Of a stretch of DNA of 64,000 bases, positions 61,572-64,000 are shown piece by piece. The first letter of the stretch is position 1. Each line of letters opens with the position of its first letter. Made by a program: the position numbers and the translations under genes. A model generated the notes under the pieces. That model saw nothing but the letters and a program-made list of their open reading frames with translations. It had not been told where the DNA came from and did no database searches. Source of the stretch: Mycolicibacter longobardus (GTDB lineage: Bacteria > Actinomycetota > Actinomycetes > Mycobacteriales > Mycobacteriaceae); contig NZ_LQPG01000007.1 in the NCBI RefSeq assembly GCF_002102265.1, positions 1-64,000 of the forward strand, in the 5' to 3' direction.

Positions 61572-62662
61572 GAGGAGGCCTCCCGTCGCATGGTGTAGGC
61601 GTCGGCGCCGTTGCGGTAGTAGCGCTTGCGCAGTCCGACCTCGACAAAGCCGACATCACGGTAAAGCGCGATCGCCGGGGCATTGTCGGTGCGGACTTCC
61701 AGGTGCACCACCCCACCGTCGGCGTACTCCAACAGGTCGGTGAGCAACCGCCGCCCGATGCCGCGCCCCTGGTGGGCCGGTTCCACCCCGATGGTGTGCA
61801 CCTCGAACTCGAACGGCGGGTTGCGCCCAAGCCGTGCGATCCCGCCGTAGCCCACCAGGGTGCCGCCGATCCGGGCCGCGACGTAGTGGTGGTCGCGGGC
61901 ACCGATCGCCCGGCTGAAAGCCTCGGCCGGCCAGGGGTCGTCGCTGCCGAACAGCTGCGCCTCCAGATCGGCACAGCGTGGTGCGTCGGCCTCCGTCAGG
62001 GAATCCAGGGTCACCGGTGGTTCGGCCGACGCCGGCGATTTGGCCGACGCCGATGGTTTGGCATCGGGGCGGCGCAGGTACAACGGCACCAGCGATTCCG
62101 CAACGGCGTTCCAATCACGCACCGCTGCAACCAATCCCGCAGGAGTCGGATAGGTGATGTCGAGCGCCGGGAGGCCGAACAGTCCGGCGTGCGCGGGCGG
62201 GCCGGCCACCGCCACGGCATCGCCCGGGTCGACATCGGCCGGAGCGCTCACCGCCGGGCCGGCCACCCGGACCCCGTCCTGGTAGCGCGCCCAGTAGACC
62301 TCCCGGCGACGGGCGTCGGTGACCACCAGGGTCGCTCCGGTGGTGCGCACCCCGATGGCGTCCAGGCTGCACACCCCGTGCACGCCGATACCCAGGGCCT
62401 GACCGTAGGCGGCGGCGCTGGCCATCCCGACCCGCAGCCCGGTGAACGGCCCGGGCCCGCAACCCACCACCACCGCAGCCAGATCGGCCATGCCCAGACC
62501 GGCGTCGGCCAATGCCGCCAGCACATTGGGGGTGAGCCGCTCCGCGTGCGCGCGGGCGTCCAGCGTGACTCGTTCGGCCAGCACGGTGCGCCGATCGGCT
62601 GCCACCAGGCCCGCGGTGACCGCCGGCGTGGCGGTGTCGATGGTCAGGATCGCTCCGGTCAC
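61568..62662 (-). CDS. tsaB-rimI: TsaB-RimI fusion: t6A factor and ribosomal protein S18-alanine acetyltransferase
   Basis: One 364-residue frame joins two enzymes that Mtb has as separate genes (Rv3421c, Rv3420c). Residues 1-200 are Tsa[17 protein letters not shown] near 5-20 and [20 protein letters not shown] near 64-83, the ASKHA scaffold that binds TsaD. A linker of about 202-217 is Lys/Ser/Ala/Pro-rich. Residues 220-364 are RimI, a [23 protein letters not shown] near 293-311 with the acetyl-CoA RGIGRR loop, and [18 protein letters not shown] near 325. RimI acetylates S18 and has other reported targets. The GTG overlaps the tsaE stop. Stop codons and shifts between the parts were looked for and not found. 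Confidence 0.9.
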   Translation of the reverse strand: MTGAILTIDTATPAVTAGLVAADRRTVLAERVTLDARAHAERLTPNVLAALADAGLGMADLAAVVVGCGPGPFTGLRVGMASAAAYGQALGIGVHGVCSLDAIGVRTTGATLVVTDARRREVYWARYQDGVRVAGPAVSAPADVDPGDAVAVAGPPAHAGLFGLPALDITYPTPAGLVAAVRDWNAVAESLVPLYLRRPDAKPSASAKSPASAEPPVTLDSLTEADAPRCADLEAQLFGSDDPWPAEAFSRAIGARDHHYVAARIGGTLVGYGGIARLGRNPPFEFEVHTIGVEPAHQGRGIGRRLLTDLLEYADGGVVHLEVRTDNAPAIALYRDVGFVEVGLRKRYYRNGADAYTMRREASS

Positions 62663-63120
62663 GGCGTGTGCCACCGCCAGGTCGCGGTACGCGTCTCGGA
62701 GTCGGCTGCGCGGTCCAGCCGGATGTCCAGGTGCCGGTCGGAGAGCCGTTCGGCCAACCCCTGGCCCCACTCCACCACGACGACGGCGTCGTCGAGTTCG
62801 GTGTCCAGATCCAGTGAGTCCAACTCGGCCAGCAGGTCCAGGCCCGACTCGTCGAGCAGCCGGTACAGGTCGACGTGGATCATCGCCGGGTCGCCGGGCC
62901 GACGGGCCCGGTGTTCCCGGGCCAGCACGAACGTCGGCGAGGTGACCGGGCCCTCGACATCCAGCGCCGCGGCGATCCCCTTGGCCAGCACGGTCTTTCC
63001 AGCACCCAGCGGGCCGGACAGCACCACCACGTCGCCAGCCCGCAGCTGAGCACCCAAGCGGGTTCCGAACGCGACGGTGTCTTCGACGGTGGCCAGGGTC
63101 GCCTCCTGCGGGTCAGCCAC
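62659..63120 (-). CDS. tsaE: t6A biosynthesis ATPase TsaE
   Basis: TsaE is the ATPase of the TsaB-TsaD-TsaE t6A complex. The 153-residue P-loop protein (Rv3422c counterpart) has Walker A VLSGPLGAGKTVLAKG near 33-48, SPTFVLAREHRA near 61-72, and VDLYRLLDESGL near 83. The start GTG overlaps the hydrolase stop by 8 nt, and its own stop overlaps tsaB-rimI by 4 nt, so four genes form a coupled operon. Confidence 0.93.
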   Translation of the reverse strand: MADPQEATLATVEDTVAFGTRLGAQLRAGDVVVLSGPLGAGKTVLAKGIAAALDVEGPVTSPTFVLAREHRARRPGDPAMIHVDLYRLLDESGLDLLAELDSLDLDTELDDAVVVVEWGQGLAERLSDRHLDIRLDRAADSETRTATWRWHTP

Positions 63121-64000
63121 TGCGCCCGGCCTTCCGACGCAGCCGGCGGTTCAGCACAACGCGGCGGGGGGTGGCCCGCTCCACCAGTCGCACCAGCGCC
63201 TCGTCGATGACATCGGGTTCCTCCAACTGCACCAGGTGCCCGGCCCCCGGCACGATCACCAGCTCGCAATCCCACAGTGCGGCCGCCATCGCCCGCGAGT
63301 AGCCGGCCGGGGTGAGCAGGTCCTGGTCGCCGCACGCCACCAGGGTCGGGATCTTGGCCAGGGTCTGCAGCGCCGCGCTCTCGTCGTGTACCTCCAGCGC
63401 GTGCAGGAAACCGACCATGGTCGCCACCGGGGTGCTGTGCATCATCTCCTCGGAGAACGCCACCACGCTCGGGCTGATCTTGTCGGTACCGTAGGAGGCG
63501 GCTCGCAGGATCGGCGAGATCACCCCGCGGGCCGCGCCGCGGCCGCGGTGCACGAGTTGGGGCACGTACCGCACGCTGAACTGGATGGCTTCCAGGGCCG
63601 GGTTGCGCAGGATCTCCCCCAGCGGCGACCGGGAAACCCCTTTGGCCGCTGAGGAGATCAGTGCTGCGCCGACGATACGGCGGCCGTAGTGCTGGGGAAA
63701 CTGCCGGGCGTGCGACAGCACGGTCATGCCGCCCATCGAGTGCCCGACCAGCACCACCGGCCCGCGTGGCACCGTCGCCTGCAGCACCGCTTCCAGGTCC
63801 TGGCCGAGCCGCGGCACGGTGTAGGTGTCAGGCGAGGCGACGCCGGAATCGCCGTGGCCGCGTTGGTCGTAGAAGACCATTCGCACCTGGTCGCCCCACT
63901 CGGCCCTCAGCCGCGCCCGCTGAAAGTGGAAGGACCCCATCCGCAGGCAGAATCCGTGCGCGAACACCACGGTCAGCGGCGCGTTGCGGGGGCCCACGTC
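63113..64000 (-). CDS. Alpha/beta hydrolase, 5' end outside window
   Basis: At least 295 residues of an alpha/beta hydrolase. The oxyanion region is VVFAHGFCLRMGSFHFQR, the nucleophile is Ser in VLVGHSMGGMTVL near 100, and the acid and base are in ACGDQDLLTPAGY near 231 and PGAGHLVQLEEPDV near 262. The substrate is unknown; lipases and epoxide or ester hydrolases share this fold. A GTG at 63997 is the first visible start but the frame continues upstream to the window edge, so the true N-terminus is outside. It ends overlapping tsaE. In Mtb alr lies next to tsaE as I recall, so this hydrolase is an extra gene. Confidence 0.85.
   Translation of the reverse strand, partial: DVGPRNAPLTVVFAHGFCLRMGSFHFQRARLRAEWGDQVRMVFYDQRGHGDSGVASPDTYTVPRLGQDLEAVLQATVPRGPVVLVGHSMGGMTVLSHARQFPQHYGRRIVGAALISSAAKGVSRSPLGEILRNPALEAIQFSVRYVPQLVHRGRGAARGVISPILRAASYGTDKISPSVVAFSEEMMHSTPVATMVGFLHALEVHDESAALQTLAKIPTLVACGDQDLLTPAGYSRAMAAALWDCELVIVPGAGHLVQLEEPDVIDEALVRLVERATPRRVVLNRRLRRKAGRSG

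Overview
The window is chromosomal DNA from a mycobacterium (family Mycobacteriaceae). The evidence is the high GC content, a PPE protein, three mycolic-acid methyltransferases with a meromycolate-type ketoacyl synthase, an MmpS/MmpL pair, WhiB3, GroEL1 with a His-rich tail, the DnaE2/ImuA'/ImuB mutasome, and long runs of gene order matching the M. tuberculosis (Mtb) Rv3340-Rv3422c stretch. Mtb names below come from remembered family sequences and gene order, not from a search. I cannot name the species. No tRNA, rRNA, CRISPR array, phage or IS transposase was seen.

Layout. 0-5.5 kb: a PPE gene cut by the left edge, a family-2 glycosyltransferase and monomeric isocitrate dehydrogenase. 5.6-9.2 kb: a SAM-IV riboswitch, then a 14-codon cysteine-rich leader peptide, then metZ-metX-methyltransferase. 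9.3-13.7 kb: a DUF732 secreted protein, then a leftward operon of three mycolate methyltransferases with a KasA/KasB-like synthase inside it. 14-19.1 kb: DUF3017, folD, an Old Yellow Enzyme and an FHA-FHA-ABC exporter of the Rv1747 type. 19.1-23.4 kb: a conservon (histidine kinase, roadblock, DUF742, GTPase). 23.6-28.2 kb: trmL, a nitroreductase and dnaE2 with a LexA box. 28.3-35 kb: mmpS-mmpL, a universal stress protein, otsB, a small orphan gene and a htdY-like dehydratase. 35-41.3 kb: lpqD, acrA1, iunH, and imuA'-imuB with a second LexA box. 41.4-52.4 kb: a DUF2236-TetR pair, guaA, a beta-phosphoglucomutase with a GH65 phosphorylase, choD, guaB3 and guaB2. 52.5-58.3 kb: DUF5319, a TPR-like gene, whiB3 with a structured leader, and an accessory block of secreted, membrane and oxidoreductase genes. 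58.3-64 kb: groES-groEL1 under CIRCE, then tsaE, a tsaB-rimI fusion and tsaD, and an alpha/beta hydrolase cut by the right edge.

How the genes work together. Sulfur assimilation into methionine appears to carry two stacked RNA signals, SAM through the riboswitch and probably cysteine through the leader peptide. DnaE2, ImuA' and ImuB form one SOS-controlled mutagenic repair system split between two loci. GuaA and GuaB2, with the IMPDH-like GuaB3, cover late GMP synthesis. TsaB, TsaD and TsaE make the t6A tRNA modification, and RimI is fused to TsaB.

The most unusual points are the riboswitch plus Cys leader, a 65-bp dispersed repeat found both inside the exporter's coding sequence and beside the guaB3 stop codon, the ketoacyl synthase nested among the methyltransferases, the TsaB-RimI fusion, a palindromic element that supplies the stop codons of two convergent genes, and the whiB3 leader. 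Compared with remembered Mtb order, the window lacks cmaA1 next to acrA1 and sigD-rsdA next to whiB3, and has extra genes between whiB3 and groEL1.
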